This document shows positions 1 through 9,594 of a stretch of DNA of 64,000 bases, piece after piece. Position numbers and translations under genes: made by a program. Source of the DNA: JAVBJN01 sp031546985 (lineage in GTDB: Bacteria > Bacteroidota > Bacteroidia > Chitinophagales > Chitinophagaceae). How positions within the stretch are numbered: the stretch's first letter is position 1; the number at the start of each line of letters is the position of its first letter. Below the pieces are notes generated by a model. That model was not told the origin of the DNA. It saw only the letters and a program-made list of their open reading frames with translations, and ran no database searches. Where the stretch lies: contig JAVBJN010000077.1 in the NCBI GenBank assembly GCA_031546985.1, positions 1 to 64,000 of the forward strand. Reading direction: 5' to 3'.

Positions 1-1
1 G

Positions 2-208
2 CGTTTCCTGTCTCAGCCATTCCACGTGGCAGAGCAGTTTACCGGTCTGAAAGGTGTGCTGGTGCCCATCGAAGAAACCATCCGTGGCTTTAACATGATC
101 ATGGACGGTGAAGTAGATGAGTATCCTGAAGCAGCGTTTAACCTGGTAGGTAACATCGACGATGCTATCGCTAAAGGTAAAAAACTGCTGGAGCAAGCTA
201 AAAACTAA
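2..208 (+). CDS. atpD: ATP synthase F1 subunit beta, C-terminal fragment
   Basis: This is the last 68 codons of the catalytic beta subunit of F1 ATP synthase; the gene begins left of the window. The reading frame is open from base 2 and starts with [15 protein letters not shown], the strongly conserved C-terminal-domain motif of AtpD, then continues through the helical end ([20 protein letters not shown]). An internal GTG at 26 is not the start, because the conserved sequence runs upstream of it. Beta hydrolyses or makes ATP at the alpha/beta interfaces on the cytoplasmic side of the membrane. atpC follows 96 bp downstream in the same direction, as in many Bacteroidota where atpD-atpC form their own unit. 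Confidence 0.97.
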   Translation, partial: RFLSQPFHVAEQFTGLKGVLVPIEETIRGFNMIMDGEVDEYPEAAFNLVGNIDDAIAKGKKLLEQAKN

Positions 209-304
209 TGAGTCAATCAGGATACGGGCCGGTCTCTGAGACTGGAGCGTATCCTGGTTTTCAATTTTCTAATACCTGCCTTCGGGCAGTTCCAAATTGG
301 ATTC

Positions 305-565
305 ATGAAACTGGATATTTTAACTCCCGAGCGTAAAATCTTCAACGGTGAAGTGTACGGTGTACAGCTTCCCGGTGTAGACGGTTCGTTTGAACTGCTC
401 GACCATCACGCACCCATTGTGGCTGCGCTGGGTAAAGGCACCATGAAGATCATCAAGGACAAGAATATGCACAGCGTAGAGGTGTATAACATCCAGGGTG
501 GTTTTGTGGAAATGCTGAACAATAGAACCACCGTTCTTATTGAAGGTGTGGAAACAGTAGAATAA
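305..565 (+). CDS. atpC: ATP synthase F1 subunit epsilon, short form
   Basis: The 86-residue protein opens MKLDILTPERKIFNGEVYGV, with the PG-DGSFELLDHHAPIVAAL motif at about residues 22-42, typical of the N-terminal beta-sandwich of subunit epsilon. In E. coli the family is about 139 residues and adds a C-terminal helical hairpin that inhibits ATP hydrolysis. That hairpin is absent here, as in other Bacteroidota, so only the rotor-coupling sandwich remains. It sits on the central stalk with gamma. The gene follows atpD and is followed by a clear intrinsic terminator, so it is the last gene of the operon. Confidence 0.95.
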   Translation: MKLDILTPERKIFNGEVYGVQLPGVDGSFELLDHHAPIVAALGKGTMKIIKDKNMHSVEVYNIQGGFVEMLNNRTTVLIEGVETVE

Positions 566-590
566 CAACACTGTTATAAATAATAGGAAG

Positions 591-618
591 CCCTGCAGGT
601 AACTGCGGGGTTTTTTTA
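591..618 (+). terminator. Intrinsic terminator of the atp genes
   Basis: A 7-bp stem (591-597 with 604-610, one G-U pair) and 6-base loop are followed by seven T. It lies 25 bp after atpC. Confidence 0.85.
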
Positions 619-661
619 TGTGCGCAAAATCAGCTTCTAGCTAGTAGTTAAAAGCGGTGTA

Positions 662-1327
662 TTAGGGGGCTGGCTGCTTTACATACCAATACATCAGCAC
701 CATAAACAAAATGGTAAGCGCTATAATGAGCCAGGGCATCCATTTATCCCACCGGGCCTGGCTTTGCCATTTGCGCTGGTGTTGTTGTATAAACTGATGC
801 GTGCGGGCATCCTTGCCTGTAAACTGGTATAGCCGCTCAATAAGGAGGTTGAAGTGGGCCGGGTACAGATGCTTGCCTAATGGTAAGATCTCGTTTAGAA
901 TGGCCAGTTGCTGCGCTTCTGTGGCCTGCTCCTGCAAAGCAGACACCTGACTGTCGGAAAAAAGCTGTTGCAGGTAACCGTTAAGCACCGCTTTGTCTAT
1001 CATAGATGGGTTGCCACGCGAAATATGGTGGTACAGTTGCCTGCACTTCATGATAAAGGTAGCTGGCGAAAGATCGGTCTTAAAGATGTTTCTGAAATTG
1101 GTGCCGGTTAGCCACAGTTCACGGTCGTAGGTACGTCTTTTGCCAGGGTGCGACAAAACGGAATACGCTTCCTGTATTTCCTTGAAATAGCTTTCGGCAA
1201 AGGGATCTGTGGGATTCTTGTCGGGGTGGTATTTTACCGCAAGCCTGCGGTACGCTTTCTTAATTTCTACCTGGCCCGCAGTATAGGGCAGGTGCAGGGT
1301 CTGGTAATGGTTTTGGGCGGCAGACAT
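662..1327 (-). CDS. Membrane-anchored J-domain (DnaJ-like) protein
   Basis: This 221-residue protein has an N-terminal J domain (about residues 7-70) with the HPD motif at 34-36 in KYHPDKN and the following F-EI-EAYSVLS-P-KRRTYD signature. J domains stimulate the ATPase of a DnaK-type Hsp70. There is no Gly/Phe-rich linker, zinc finger or substrate-binding C-terminal domain, so this is a type III J protein. The middle is helical and unrecognised. A membrane segment near the C-terminus (about 196-214, [18 protein letters not shown]) suggests tail anchoring with the J domain in the cytoplasm. The client is unknown. The gene stands alone, convergent with atpC. Confidence 0.85.
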   Translation of the reverse strand: MSAAQNHYQTLHLPYTAGQVEIKKAYRRLAVKYHPDKNPTDPFAESYFKEIQEAYSVLSHPGKRRTYDRELWLTGTNFRNIFKTDLSPATFIMKCRQLYHHISRGNPSMIDKAVLNGYLQQLFSDSQVSALQEQATEAQQLAILNEILPLGKHLYPAHFNLLIERLYQFTGKDARTHQFIQQHQRKWQSQARWDKWMPWLIIALTILFMVLMYWYVKQPAP

Positions 1328-1407
1328 GTATCAGGTAAGCGTTGCAGCGATAAAGGTAAGGCTTAGCTCCGAGCGGCGTAAGGATTTTTGAAAGAAACGC
1401 GCAGCAT

Positions 1408-1998
1408 TTAATTCAGCATCGGGTTTATCGGAAAATTGGCCATTGCGGCAAAACGTGGGCCCAGCGCTTTAATGGCGTTTGGCCAAAGGCTTTTCTCATC
1501 TGGTGTAAAAACCTGTTTGGAGTTACCTTTAGATACATACCAGGAGTGTTCTTTCAGTTCTGTTTTAAGCTGGCCGGGGTTCCAGCCGCTGTAGCCCAGG
1601 AAAAAACGGATTTGTGGCGGTTGAATAACACCCGATTTAATGAGTTTGGTTACGGTTTCAAAATCGCCGCCCCAATATACGCCAGGCATAATTTCCATAC
1701 CACCCAATACATCGGGCAGGCTGTGCAGCAGGTGCAGCGAGTCTAATTGTACTGGTCCGCCCACATACACCGGATAATTGTATGCTTCGGTTTCGGGAAG
1801 AATATCGCCGAGGCTTTCGCCCAGTGGCCGGTTTAGAATGAAACCCAGCGAGCCGTCGTCTTCATGTTCGCACAATAAAATAACAGTACGTGAAAAATTC
1901 GGATCGTTCTGAAAAGGCTCTGCGATCAGCATTCTACCCGACATTGGCTTAAGCCTGGTTTGAATATGTGTGTTGAGCAGATCCATCTTCATTTTCAT
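1408..1998 (-). CDS. YqgE/AlgH family protein
   Basis: The 196-residue protein matches the YqgE/AlgH family along its length: G-MLIAEPFQNDPNFSRTV near the N-terminus, a GSLGFILNRP block, YVGGPV, and FLGYSGWNPGQL near residue 135. The family is widespread and soluble. Its biochemical role is not settled; the name AlgH comes from alginate regulation in Pseudomonas. Three in-frame ATGs lie close together at the start (1998, 1992, 1986), so the N-terminus could be two to four residues shorter. It is transcribed leftwards, divergent from the sensor kinase at 2141. Confidence 0.9.
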   Translation of the reverse strand: MKMKMDLLNTHIQTRLKPMSGRMLIAEPFQNDPNFSRTVILLCEHEDDGSLGFILNRPLGESLGDILPETEAYNYPVYVGGPVQLDSLHLLHSLPDVLGGMEIMPGVYWGGDFETVTKLIKSGVIQPPQIRFFLGYSGWNPGQLKTELKEHSWYVSKGNSKQVFTPDEKSLWPNAIKALGPRFAAMANFPINPMLN

Positions 1999-2116
1999 TC
2001 TTCTTTCATTCAGCTTAAAATTATAGGAAAAAAAGTGGAGAAAAAAACATTTTTTAGTAGCCGTTAAAGGGCAGTTAAATTCAATTGAGCCTTAACGCAA
2101 GCGATCGATTAAGTCC

Positions 2117-2124
2117 TATTTTTG
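2117..2124 (+). promoter_or_regulatory. Candidate -7 promoter box for the sensor kinase
   Basis: TATTTTTG matches the Bacteroidota -7 consensus TAnnTTTG and ends 16 bp before the GTG start at 2141. No good -33 TTG is seen at normal spacing, so this is tentative and would give a very short leader. Confidence 0.3.
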
Positions 2125-2140
2125 TTTTTTAATCCAATTT

Positions 2141-3400
2141 GTGAAAAGAGTATTCCCCCTTATCGTTATATTAATCACCCTGTCGTTGCTGGGTATCATC
2201 CTGATCCAGATCTCCTGGATCAAGAATTCTGCCATCGTTAAAAAGGAGCAGTTTTCGCAGAATATCTACGAAGGTATCACCAACGTGGCCAACGAGATCA
2301 TTCACCGCAAGCAAACGATGCTGGGCGATAATGATATGTCGCGGCTGTACTCGCAGTACCTGAGCATACGTACCGAATCTGTAATTGATAACCACGAACT
2401 GGAAGAATTACTGAAGCGCGAGTTTAAAAAACAGGGTATCGATCAGGCGTTTGAATATTCTATTACCCAAAACATGGGTTTTGTAACCATGCAGTCGCCA
2501 GGCTTTAAATCGGAGTATTATAGCACACCTTATAAAGTTCCGCTTACCAATAATCCCATCATGCTCGAAGAGCTATTGGTGTATATGATAGAGCCGGAAG
2601 AATACCTGGTTAAAAGTATGACCTGGATGGTGCTGGCCTCGCTGATGTTTACCGGTGTTATTATTGCCGCTTTCGCGCTTACCGTTAGAACGCTGTTCTC
2701 TCAGAAAAAATTGTCGGAGATGAAATCTGATTTCATCAACAACATGACGCATGAGTTTAAAACACCGCTGGCTACCATTTCGCTGGCTGTAGATGCATTG
2801 AACAACCAAAAGGTGATTTACGATACGGATAAGATTAAGTATTACTCCGGCATTATTAAAGATGAAAACCGGCGTATGAACAAGCAGGTAGAAAAAATAC
2901 TGCAAGCGGCGCAACTGGAGAAAAAAGAACTGAAACTAAACCTGCAAAAACTGAACGTACACGAAGCGATAGAAAAGGTGGTAGCCAATGCCGCACTGCA
3001 ATTGCAGGAGAAAGAAGCTGTGGTGCATTTGAACCTGGAAGCCACGTCGTTCCTCACTTTTGCCGATGAGGTGCACTTCTCTAACCTCATCAACAACCTG
3101 CTGGATAATGCGTTGAAGTACAGTGATGTTCGCCCCGAGGTAACCATCAGCACCCAAAATCTGGGCAAGCATATTTACATTAAAGTAGCCGATAACGGTA
3201 TTGGTATGAGCAAAGAAACCCAGCACCGGATCTTCGAAAAATTCTACCGCGCCCATACCGGCAACCTGCACAACGTAAAAGGTTTTGGTTTAGGTCTGAG
3301 CTATGTAAAAGCAATTGTAGACGCACACGGCGGTAAAGTAAGTGTAGATAGTACACTGGGCAAAGGCAGTACGTTTACCGTAGAGTTTGTTACAGCGTAG
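2141..3400 (+). CDS. Orphan sensor histidine kinase
   Basis: A 419-residue transmembrane kinase. Membrane segments are at about 4-26 and 160-184, enclosing a periplasmic sensor region of about 130 residues with no recognised fold. The HisKA domain has the phosphoacceptor His at about 204 in MTHEFKTPLATI. The ATPase domain shows the N box NNLLDNALKYS, G1 DNGIGM (about 351) and G2 GFGLGLSYV. It autophosphorylates and should pass phosphate to an OmpR-type response regulator. Related Bacteroidota kinases are usually followed directly by their regulator, but the next gene here is an opposite-strand transporter, so the partner is elsewhere. The start is GTG, chosen because the signal-anchor helix begins there. 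Confidence 0.9.
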   Translation: MKRVFPLIVILITLSLLGIILIQISWIKNSAIVKKEQFSQNIYEGITNVANEIIHRKQTMLGDNDMSRLYSQYLSIRTESVIDNHELEELLKREFKKQGIDQAFEYSITQNMGFVTMQSPGFKSEYYSTPYKVPLTNNPIMLEELLVYMIEPEEYLVKSMTWMVLASLMFTGVIIAAFALTVRTLFSQKKLSEMKSDFINNMTHEFKTPLATISLAVDALNNQKVIYDTDKIKYYSGIIKDENRRMNKQVEKILQAAQLEKKELKLNLQKLNVHEAIEKVVANAALQLQEKEAVVHLNLEATSFLTFADEVHFSNLINNLLDNALKYSDVRPEVTISTQNLGKHIYIKVADNGIGMSKETQHRIFEKFYRAHTGNLHNVKGFGLGLSYVKAIVDAHGGKVSVDSTLGKGSTFTVEFVTA

Positions 3401-3517
3401 TGATGATCACAGATTAGAGTTGTACGATTACAAAAGCTAAGATTTCCCCATACAATACAAAAACGCTTAAAGGTTGCTGAGCCCCGCATGGGCGGGACAG
3501 GCTTTGTCGAAGCACCG

Positions 3518-4450
3518 TTAATCGTTTTTTTGTTTGGTAATGAGCCCAATGCCCAGCAATACCATAACGGTGCCTGCAGCTTGCAACCAGCTAAAAGGCT
3601 CACCCAGGAACCATACTGCTTGTATGGTAGTGGCCACAGGGCCCAGGCTGCTTACAATAGCGGCATTGCCGCTGCCAATGCGTTTGAGTCCTTCGGCTAT
3701 CAGGTAAGAAGGAATAACGGTGGCTATAACTGCCATAAGCAGGCAGTACACATACACCGTTGTAGGAAGGTGAAGGAGCGGCGCAAAACCTTGCCGGGTA
3801 ACCCCATAATGTATGGCAATGGCTACCGTGGCGCTTATCATTCCAAAGGAAGCAAATTGTTGTGCGCTCATGCGCTTGAGTATGCGGCCACTGAGGAGGA
3901 AATAGACCGCGTAGGATAAAGTGCAAAGAAAAATGAGGAAGGTACCCCAGAGAAATTTAGGATGGTGTGGCGTGTCTAATCCTTCTGCCCAATAAGCAAT
4001 GCCCACTCCTGCATAGGTAAGGAGTAACGCCCAGGCCTGCCATTTGTTAATTTTCTGTTGCAGAAACATTGCACCGAAGAGGACTACAAAGCTGGGATAT
4101 ATAAAAATAATGAGCCGTTCCAGTCCCGCCGAAACATATTGTAATCCAATAAAGTCGAACAAACTACTGAGGTAGTAGCCCAGGCAGCCCAGCAAGAGTA
4201 CCCGCAGCAGTAGCATGGGCGAAAGCTTGTTGTAGTCTTGCTTACGACTGCTGTACCAGGCTATGATGATGTAAAAAGGTAAGGCAAACAGCATGCGAAG
4301 CGTAAGCACGCCGGTGCCATCGATGGTGCCGGTGTGGTAAGACAATTTGGCAAAGATGGCTTTGGACGAGATGAACAAGGCGCCCAGTATCGAATACAGA
4401 ATGCCCTGCAGTAATGCGTTCCCCGAAATTCTGGCGCGGAAATTCTGCAT
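3518..4450 (-). CDS. EamA/DMT-family transporter
   Basis: The 310-residue integral membrane protein has about ten hydrophobic helices in two EamA halves (about 12-145 and 160-295), as in drug/metabolite transporters. Typical signatures are ALFISSKAIFAKLSY in the first helix and the second-half GSGNAAIVSSLGPVATTIQA. Substrate is not predictable; family members move metabolites, amino acids or sugars. The ATG at 4450 is chosen because it overlaps the stop of the upstream ldcA-like gene by one base (TAATG), which implies translational coupling. A start further upstream (4522) would lie inside that gene. Confidence 0.85.
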   Translation of the reverse strand: MQNFRARISGNALLQGILYSILGALFISSKAIFAKLSYHTGTIDGTGVLTLRMLFALPFYIIIAWYSSRKQDYNKLSPMLLLRVLLLGCLGYYLSSLFDFIGLQYVSAGLERLIIFIYPSFVVLFGAMFLQQKINKWQAWALLLTYAGVGIAYWAEGLDTPHHPKFLWGTFLIFLCTLSYAVYFLLSGRILKRMSAQQFASFGMISATVAIAIHYGVTRQGFAPLLHLPTTVYVYCLLMAVIATVIPSYLIAEGLKRIGSGNAAIVSSLGPVATTIQAVWFLGEPFSWLQAAGTVMVLLGIGLITKQKND

Positions 4451-5367
4451 TATATGCCGGAAGTTTTTTCTTCCAGAGTAACGCCCGTTGCTGTAACCGA
4501 TAAGGTAAACGGTACCCCACATTTGAGCGCTACATTACGAGGCTGGTGCCCCACCGGAAAGTCGAAACAAACCGGGTAGCTGTAGTCTTTTACCTTTTCC
4601 CACACGATCTCGTATTCGGTCATACCAAAGGACACTTCGTTTTCCAGGCGGTCGGTAAAGCCTCCTACCACTAATCCGGCCAGGTTGCTGAGTTTGCCTG
4701 CCCGTTTCAGTTGCCAGAGCATGCGGTCTACATTGTAGCAGTATTCGCCTACGTCTTCGATAAAAAGAATTTTGCCCGCGGTGTCTACATCAGAAACCGA
4801 TCCGGCCAGGTCGGAGAGTACAGCCAGGTTGCCGCCTGTAAGCATGCCTTGCGCCGTTCCTGCACGGTTCATGGCATGTGCCGGAATATTGTAGGAGAGC
4901 AGGCGGTTGGTTACCGCTTTTAAAATGCTGCTGGTCGATTCCGCGTCGTATTGGCCGGGTTTGTAGCCGCTGCACATGTGCGCGTGCAGGCTGGCGCAAC
5001 CCAGGTGTTGCGTAAGGTGGTTGTGCAAAACAGTAATATCGCTAAAGCCTACCAGCCATTTGGGGTGGTGCAGGAATTGGGTAAAATCGAGCCGGTCCAG
5101 CAGCCGTATGGTGCCATATCCACCCCGGCCAAAGAAAATGGCCTTTATATCCGGGTTGTCCAGCATGTGTTGCAGATCGGCCAGCCGCTCTTCATCCGTG
5201 CCCGAAAACTTAAAATACGAGGTGCCAATGGTTGGTCCGGTAACCGTTTCAAATCCCCATTCCTGTAAGGTGCGCAGCATGTCTGCTGTTTCTTCGGCTT
5301 TTACATAACCCGCAGGGCAGGTAATGCCTATTTTATCGCCGGGTCTGAGCGCAGGAGGAATAATCAT
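4450..5367 (-). CDS. LD-carboxypeptidase (S66 peptidase family)
   Basis: The 305-residue protein opens IIPPALRPGDKIGITCPAG and carries the LdcA/MccF triad motifs: Ser in LVGFSDITVLHN, Glu in FIEDVGEYCYNVDRML, and His in DFPVGHQPRN. LdcA enzymes cut the L-Lys/DAP-D-Ala bond of muropeptide tetrapeptides in the cytoplasm during peptidoglycan recycling; MccF members instead inactivate microcin C. No signal peptide is seen, which fits either. The start at 5367 is supported by conserved N-terminal sequence directly after it. The reading frame is open far upstream, antisense to metG, but that part has no family resemblance. Its stop overlaps the start of the EamA transporter. Confidence 0.9.
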   Translation of the reverse strand: MIIPPALRPGDKIGITCPAGYVKAEETADMLRTLQEWGFETVTGPTIGTSYFKFSGTDEERLADLQHMLDNPDIKAIFFGRGGYGTIRLLDRLDFTQFLHHPKWLVGFSDITVLHNHLTQHLGCASLHAHMCSGYKPGQYDAESTSSILKAVTNRLLSYNIPAHAMNRAGTAQGMLTGGNLAVLSDLAGSVSDVDTAGKILFIEDVGEYCYNVDRMLWQLKRAGKLSNLAGLVVGGFTDRLENEVSFGMTEYEIVWEKVKDYSYPVCFDFPVGHQPRNVALKCGVPFTLSVTATGVTLEEKTSGI

Positions 5368-5484
5368 GAAGAGTGGCTTTAGTTGATTAAATTTGCGCAA
5401 ATTTAGCAGATATATGGCATGTATGCTGCGATGAAGTTTTTCCTTCATTTTAAGCGGTACATGCCAGTAAACAATATAGAAACG

Positions 5485-7575
5485 ATGAAAGATTTTAAAA
5501 GATACCTGGTTACAGCAGCATTGCCTTACGCCAATGGTCCGGTACACATCGGTCACCTGGCTGGCTGCTACCTGCCTTCGGATATTTATGTAAGGTACCA
5601 GCGTGCGCAAAAACGTGATGTGAAATTTGTATGCGGTACCGATGAGCACGGTGTGCCCATTACCATCCGTGCCATGAAAGAAGGCATTACACCACAGGAA
5701 GTGGTAGATAAATATTATGCCATCATCAAAGACAGCTTTGAGCAGATGGGCATTTCTTTCGATATTTTTTCGCGTACCTCCAACGATATTCACCACCTTA
5801 CCTCGCAGGAGTTTTTTACCAACCTGTACAATAAGGGTTTGTTTGAAGAAAAGGAAAGCGAGCAGTATTACGACGAAACCAAAAACACATTCCTGGCCGA
5901 CCGTTACATTGTAGGTACCTGCCCTAAATGCGGCAACGACCGTGCTTATGGCGACCAGTGCGAAAAATGCGGTTCTTCGCTGAGCCCGGAAGAGCTGATC
6001 AATCCGAAGAGTGCCCTGAGCGATGCGGTGCCTGTAAAACGTAAAACCAAACACTGGTACCTGCCTTTGCAAAACTGGGAGCCATTCCTGAAACAATGGA
6101 TTCTCGAAGAGCATGCCGAAGACTGGAAAAACAATGTGCTGGGGCAGTGTAAAAGCTGGCTCGACAGTGGCTTGCAAAGCCGCGCCATGACCCGCGACAG
6201 CAATTGGGGCGTAAAAGTGCCTTTGGCCGATGCCGAAGGAAAAGTGCTGTATGTATGGTTTGATGCGCCTATCGGTTACATCTCCGCAACCAAAGAGCTC
6301 ACCGCCAACTGGAGCGACTACTGGTGTAAGGAAGATACCAAGCTGGTACACTTTATTGGCAAAGACAATATCGTGTTTCATTGCATCATTTTCCCGGCTA
6401 TGCTCAAAGCCCACGAAGGTTTTGTGTTGCCGGATAATGTGCCTGCCAATGAGTTTCTGAATATTGAAGGTGAGAAAGTGAGCACCAGCCGCAACTGGGC
6501 GGTTTGGGTGCACGATTATATCAAAGATTTCCCCGACCAGCAGGATGTGTTGCGTTATGTGCTTTGTGCCAATGCGCCGGAGACCAAAGACAACGATTTT
6601 ACCTGGAAAGAATTCCAGGATCGCAACAACAACGAACTGGTAGCCAACCTGGGTAATTTTGTAAACAGGGCAATGGTGCTCATGCACAAACTGTGCGGCG
6701 GCAAAGTGCCTGCTTACCACCAGGAACTGGCCGACGAGTCGGATGCCAACATCATCAAATTTGTGCAGGACGCAAAAGGCAAAATTGAGACCGCACTGGA
6801 GCAATACCGTTTCCGCGAAGCATTGCAGGAAATGATGAACGTGGCCCGTGAGGGTAACAAATACATGCAGGAAAAAGCGCCCTGGATGCTGAGCAAGACC
6901 CCCGAAATGCAGGCCGAGAACCAGAAGGCGATCGACAACTGTCTGCACATCAGCTTACAGCTTACCGCCAATCTGGCTATTTACATGAACCCGTTTTTGC
7001 CCTTTACCGCCCGTAAGATCTGCCATATGCTTAAAGTGGTAGACCGTATGCTGGATTGGGAAAATGCAGGCAGCATGAAACTGGTAAATACAGGATACCC
7101 TTTAAGAGCGCCCGAATTATTATTTAAGAAAATAGAAGATACACAAGTGCAGGAACAAGTAGCAAAATTACACGAAGGTCTGGTAGCCTCAGCTGCTGCC
7201 CAGCAGGCAGAAGCGCCTGCGGAAGCCGCGAAAGAATTAGAAACCAAACCGCTTATTACCATTGATGATTTTACAAAGGTAGAGCTGCGAGTAGGCACGG
7301 TTAAACATGCCGAAAAAGTAGAAAAAGCAGACAAACTGCTCAAACTTACCGTAGACCTCGGTTTTGAAGAAAGGACCATCCTGAGTGGCATTGCCATGCA
7401 CTTTGCACCCGAAGAGGTAATCGGAAGGCAGGTAACGGTAGTAGCCAACCTGGCGCCCCGCAAAATGCGCGGTATCGAAAGCCAGGGCATGATCCTGATG
7501 GCCGAAGATGCGGAGGGCAAACTGGTTTTTGTAAATCCTTCACGCGAAGTGAACGCAGGTAGTGAAGTGAAATAA
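5485..7575 (+). CDS. metG: Methionine--tRNA ligase
   Basis: Methionyl-tRNA synthetase of 696 residues, charging tRNA-Met in the cytoplasm. The Rossmann catalytic domain has HIGH ([13 protein letters not shown], about 21-24) and a KMSKS-equivalent [10 protein letters not shown] (about 330). The connective peptide has a zinc knuckle with two CxxC pairs (about 146/149 and 159/162). The anticodon-binding helical domain follows. The last about 104 residues ([14 protein letters not shown]...) are an EMAP-II/Trbp111-type tRNA-binding domain that normally mediates dimerisation. Length matches the long bacterial form. The ATG at 5485 puts the start 6 residues before the conserved [11 protein letters not shown]; an upstream ATG at 5419 would add 22 unconserved residues. 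Confidence 0.97.
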   Translation: MKDFKRYLVTAALPYANGPVHIGHLAGCYLPSDIYVRYQRAQKRDVKFVCGTDEHGVPITIRAMKEGITPQEVVDKYYAIIKDSFEQMGISFDIFSRTSNDIHHLTSQEFFTNLYNKGLFEEKESEQYYDETKNTFLADRYIVGTCPKCGNDRAYGDQCEKCGSSLSPEELINPKSALSDAVPVKRKTKHWYLPLQNWEPFLKQWILEEHAEDWKNNVLGQCKSWLDSGLQSRAMTRDSNWGVKVPLADAEGKVLYVWFDAPIGYISATKELTANWSDYWCKEDTKLVHFIGKDNIVFHCIIFPAMLKAHEGFVLPDNVPANEFLNIEGEKVSTSRNWAVWVHDYIKDFPDQQDVLRYVLCANAPETKDNDFTWKEFQDRNNNELVANLGNFVNRAMVLMHKLCGGKVPAYHQELADESDANIIKFVQDAKGKIETALEQYRFREALQEMMNVAREGNKYMQEKAPWMLSKTPEMQAENQKAIDNCLHISLQLTANLAIYMNPFLPFTARKICHMLKVVDRMLDWENAGSMKLVNTGYPLRAPELLFKKIEDTQVQEQVAKLHEGLVASAAAQQAEAPAEAAKELETKPLITIDDFTKVELRVGTVKHAEKVEKADKLLKLTVDLGFEERTILSGIAMHFAPEEVIGRQVTVVANLAPRKMRGIESQGMILMAEDAEGKLVFVNPSREVNAGSEVK

Positions 7576-7600
7576 AAACGCTTCTGGCATTATATTTTGA

Positions 7601-7632
7601 ACCGCCCGGCCTTAATGGCCGGGCGGTTTTGT
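7601..7632 (+). terminator. Intrinsic terminator of metG
   Basis: A perfect 11-bp GC-rich stem (7601-7611 with 7617-7627) and 5-base loop are followed by a T-rich tract, 25 bp after metG. Confidence 0.9.
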
Positions 7633-7790
7633 TTTAGGTTGAGTCCTTTTTTAGTACCGAGGTACGGTTTGTGGGTATCGAATAATATGGTGAAAGGAAC
7701 ACTTAATAAATAGTTGTCTATGGATAATAAGTTGCTATGATTGTGTTTAGGCTTCCGCCTAAATTGCAGTACTGAATTAAATTACTATCT

Positions 7791-8348
7791 ATGAAAAGAA
7801 ATCGTACTATCGGTTTAGCTATCTGTGCTGTTTTATTTGGAACCGCTTTTACAGCATGTAAAAAGGAAAATAATAATCAGCTTGCAGAGGCTAAGTCTAA
7901 AACTTCTGCTTCGGTAAAGGCATTGGGAGTCAATATTTTTGACTATGCCTATTTTTATCCCACCGACAATTGGATGCCATCTATTCCAGGTATGGGAGGT
8001 TTGCCCAATCCTGGTGGGGTTGTAGTGGCGGTGGCTCACAAAATTCAGGTTATTCCTACTTGCACACAGGCTCAGTGCACTACAACTTATAATTCATACA
8101 AATTTTGGCTTCGCGAGAATAATAGCAATACGCTTACAGGGCCATATACGCCAGTACTAAAATCTGCACCGAGCCAAATCTGGGGTGGTAATGTTACGGT
8201 TTATGAAGCCAACGTGAATTTCCCACTTTCATGGGATAAAACTTTTACCGTTTATATGATTGAGCCTTCGTTTACTTCCGGAAGTTTTCAAAATATGTTG
8301 AGTTATTCGTATTGGGGAGTCGGAGCAACGTATAATCAAAAGTTCTAG
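7791..8348 (+). CDS. Hypothetical lipoprotein
   Basis: A 185-residue protein of unknown function. It starts with a short positively charged segment (MKRNR), a hydrophobic stretch and a lipobox FTAC (Cys at about 22), followed by KKENNNQ. It should therefore be lipid-anchored, most likely to the outer membrane. The mature part is rich in Thr, Ser, Asn and aromatic residues, suggesting beta structure; two Cys sit close together in CTQAQCTT. No catalytic motif is visible. It stands alone between the metG terminator and a long perfect hairpin. Confidence 0.65.
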   Translation: MKRNRTIGLAICAVLFGTAFTACKKENNNQLAEAKSKTSASVKALGVNIFDYAYFYPTDNWMPSIPGMGGLPNPGGVVVAVAHKIQVIPTCTQAQCTTTYNSYKFWLRENNSNTLTGPYTPVLKSAPSQIWGGNVTVYEANVNFPLSWDKTFTVYMIEPSFTSGSFQNMLSYSYWGVGATYNQKF

Positions 8349-8380
8349 TTTTAAATCTTTTAAAATATTGGGCTTTTTAT

Positions 8381-8421
8381 AAATGCGAATGCTCTTGCCA
8401 CAGGCAAGAGCATTCGCATTT
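8381..8421. terminator. Perfect 19-bp inverted repeat after the lipoprotein gene
   Basis: 8381-8399 and 8403-8421 are exact reverse complements around a 3-base loop. It lies 33 bp after the lipoprotein stop. There is no T tract on either side, so it may stabilise the transcript end or be an atypical terminator. Confidence 0.6.
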
Positions 8422-8483
8422 AATATTACGTATAGATAAGACTGATGACGTAATGTCGCCTCCGAATTCCTTAAATTGCAGGT

Positions 8484-9575
8484 ATGCGCGGAGATTTGTT
8501 CAGTAAGTTTATTCCGGGGCCGGAGCAAACGCCATTTGAGCGGCTATTCAGCATTTTTATGGAGTTGCTGCACTATACCAATGGCGATGCAGAAGAAGCC
8601 CTGAGCTGGCTTACCCAGCTGGATCAGAAGTTTCAGCTGAGTACGCCCGATTATGGTATTGGCGACTTTATAGAGGATCTTAAAGCCCAGGGATACCTTA
8701 CAGAGAGAGAAAACGACGGACGGTTTGCCATTACGTCCAAAAGCGAACAAACCATACGGAAACGTTCGCTGGATGAGATTTTTGGTAAAATGAAAAAGGG
8801 TAAGTCCGGCGATCATAAAACCGGTAAGAGTGGCAAGGGAGATGAACTGAATCCCGAAACCCGGCCTTTCCAGTTTGGCGATACGCTGGAGAGCATTGCT
8901 TTTACCGAAAGCATTCGCAATGCGCAGGTCAATCATGGCATAGATAATTTTCAGTTGCAGGAAGACGACCTTGAAATCCGCGAGACGGATTTTAAAACAC
9001 AAACGTCTACCGTACTCATGATAGACATTTCGCATTCCATGATATTGTATGGCGAAGACCGCATTACGCCAGCCAAAAAAGTGGCTATGGCGCTGAGCGA
9101 GCTTATTACCACCCGTTACCCGAAAGATACCCTCGATATTATTGTGTTTGGCAACGATGCCTGGCAGGTGCAGATCAAAGACCTGCCGTACCTGCAAGTG
9201 GGCCCTTACCATACCAATACTGTAGCCGGATTGGAGCTGGCTATGGATATTCTGCGCCGTCGCAAAAACAGCAATAAGCAGATATTCATGATTACTGATG
9301 GTAAGCCTACCTGCCTTAAAGTGGGCAATAAATACTACAAGAACAGTTTTGGCATAGACCGCAAAATTCTAAACCGTACGCTTAACCTGGCTGCCCAACT
9401 TAAGCGGGTTAAGATACCGGTCATAACGTTTATGATTGCCTCCGATCCTTACCTGCAGGCCTTTGTGCGGGAATTTACAGAAGTGAACAAAGGCAAGGCC
9501 TTCTTTGCTTCGCTGGATGGATTGGGCAAATTTGTTTTTGAAGATTACGAACGCAACAAAAGAAAAAGAGTCTGA
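8484..9575 (+). CDS. VWA-domain protein paired with a MoxR-like AAA+ ATPase
   Basis: The 363-residue cytoplasmic protein has a helical N-terminal half, a Lys/Gly-rich linker (about 105-125) and a C-terminal von Willebrand A domain. The metal-ion-dependent adhesion site is complete: DISHS (Asp181, Ser183, Ser185), a Thr in HTNTVAG, and Asp in MITDGKPT (about 271). The AAA+ gene starts 19 bp downstream, giving the MoxR AAA+/VWA pair known to act as metal-insertion or protein-remodelling chaperones, as in Mg-chelatase BchI/BchD and RavA/ViaA. The client is unknown here. Confidence 0.85.
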   Translation: MRGDLFSKFIPGPEQTPFERLFSIFMELLHYTNGDAEEALSWLTQLDQKFQLSTPDYGIGDFIEDLKAQGYLTERENDGRFAITSKSEQTIRKRSLDEIFGKMKKGKSGDHKTGKSGKGDELNPETRPFQFGDTLESIAFTESIRNAQVNHGIDNFQLQEDDLEIRETDFKTQTSTVLMIDISHSMILYGEDRITPAKKVAMALSELITTRYPKDTLDIIVFGNDAWQVQIKDLPYLQVGPYHTNTVAGLELAMDILRRRKNSNKQIFMITDGKPTCLKVGNKYYKNSFGIDRKILNRTLNLAAQLKRVKIPVITFMIASDPYLQAFVREFTEVNKGKAFFASLDGLGKFVFEDYERNKRKRV

Positions 9576-9594
9576 TATTCTGAATTGAAGAGTT

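Noticed and set aside
4450..6948. An 832-codon open frame on the minus strand reaching across metG
   Set aside because: Only the last 305 codons match the LdcA family; the rest is antisense to metG and has no family resemblance.
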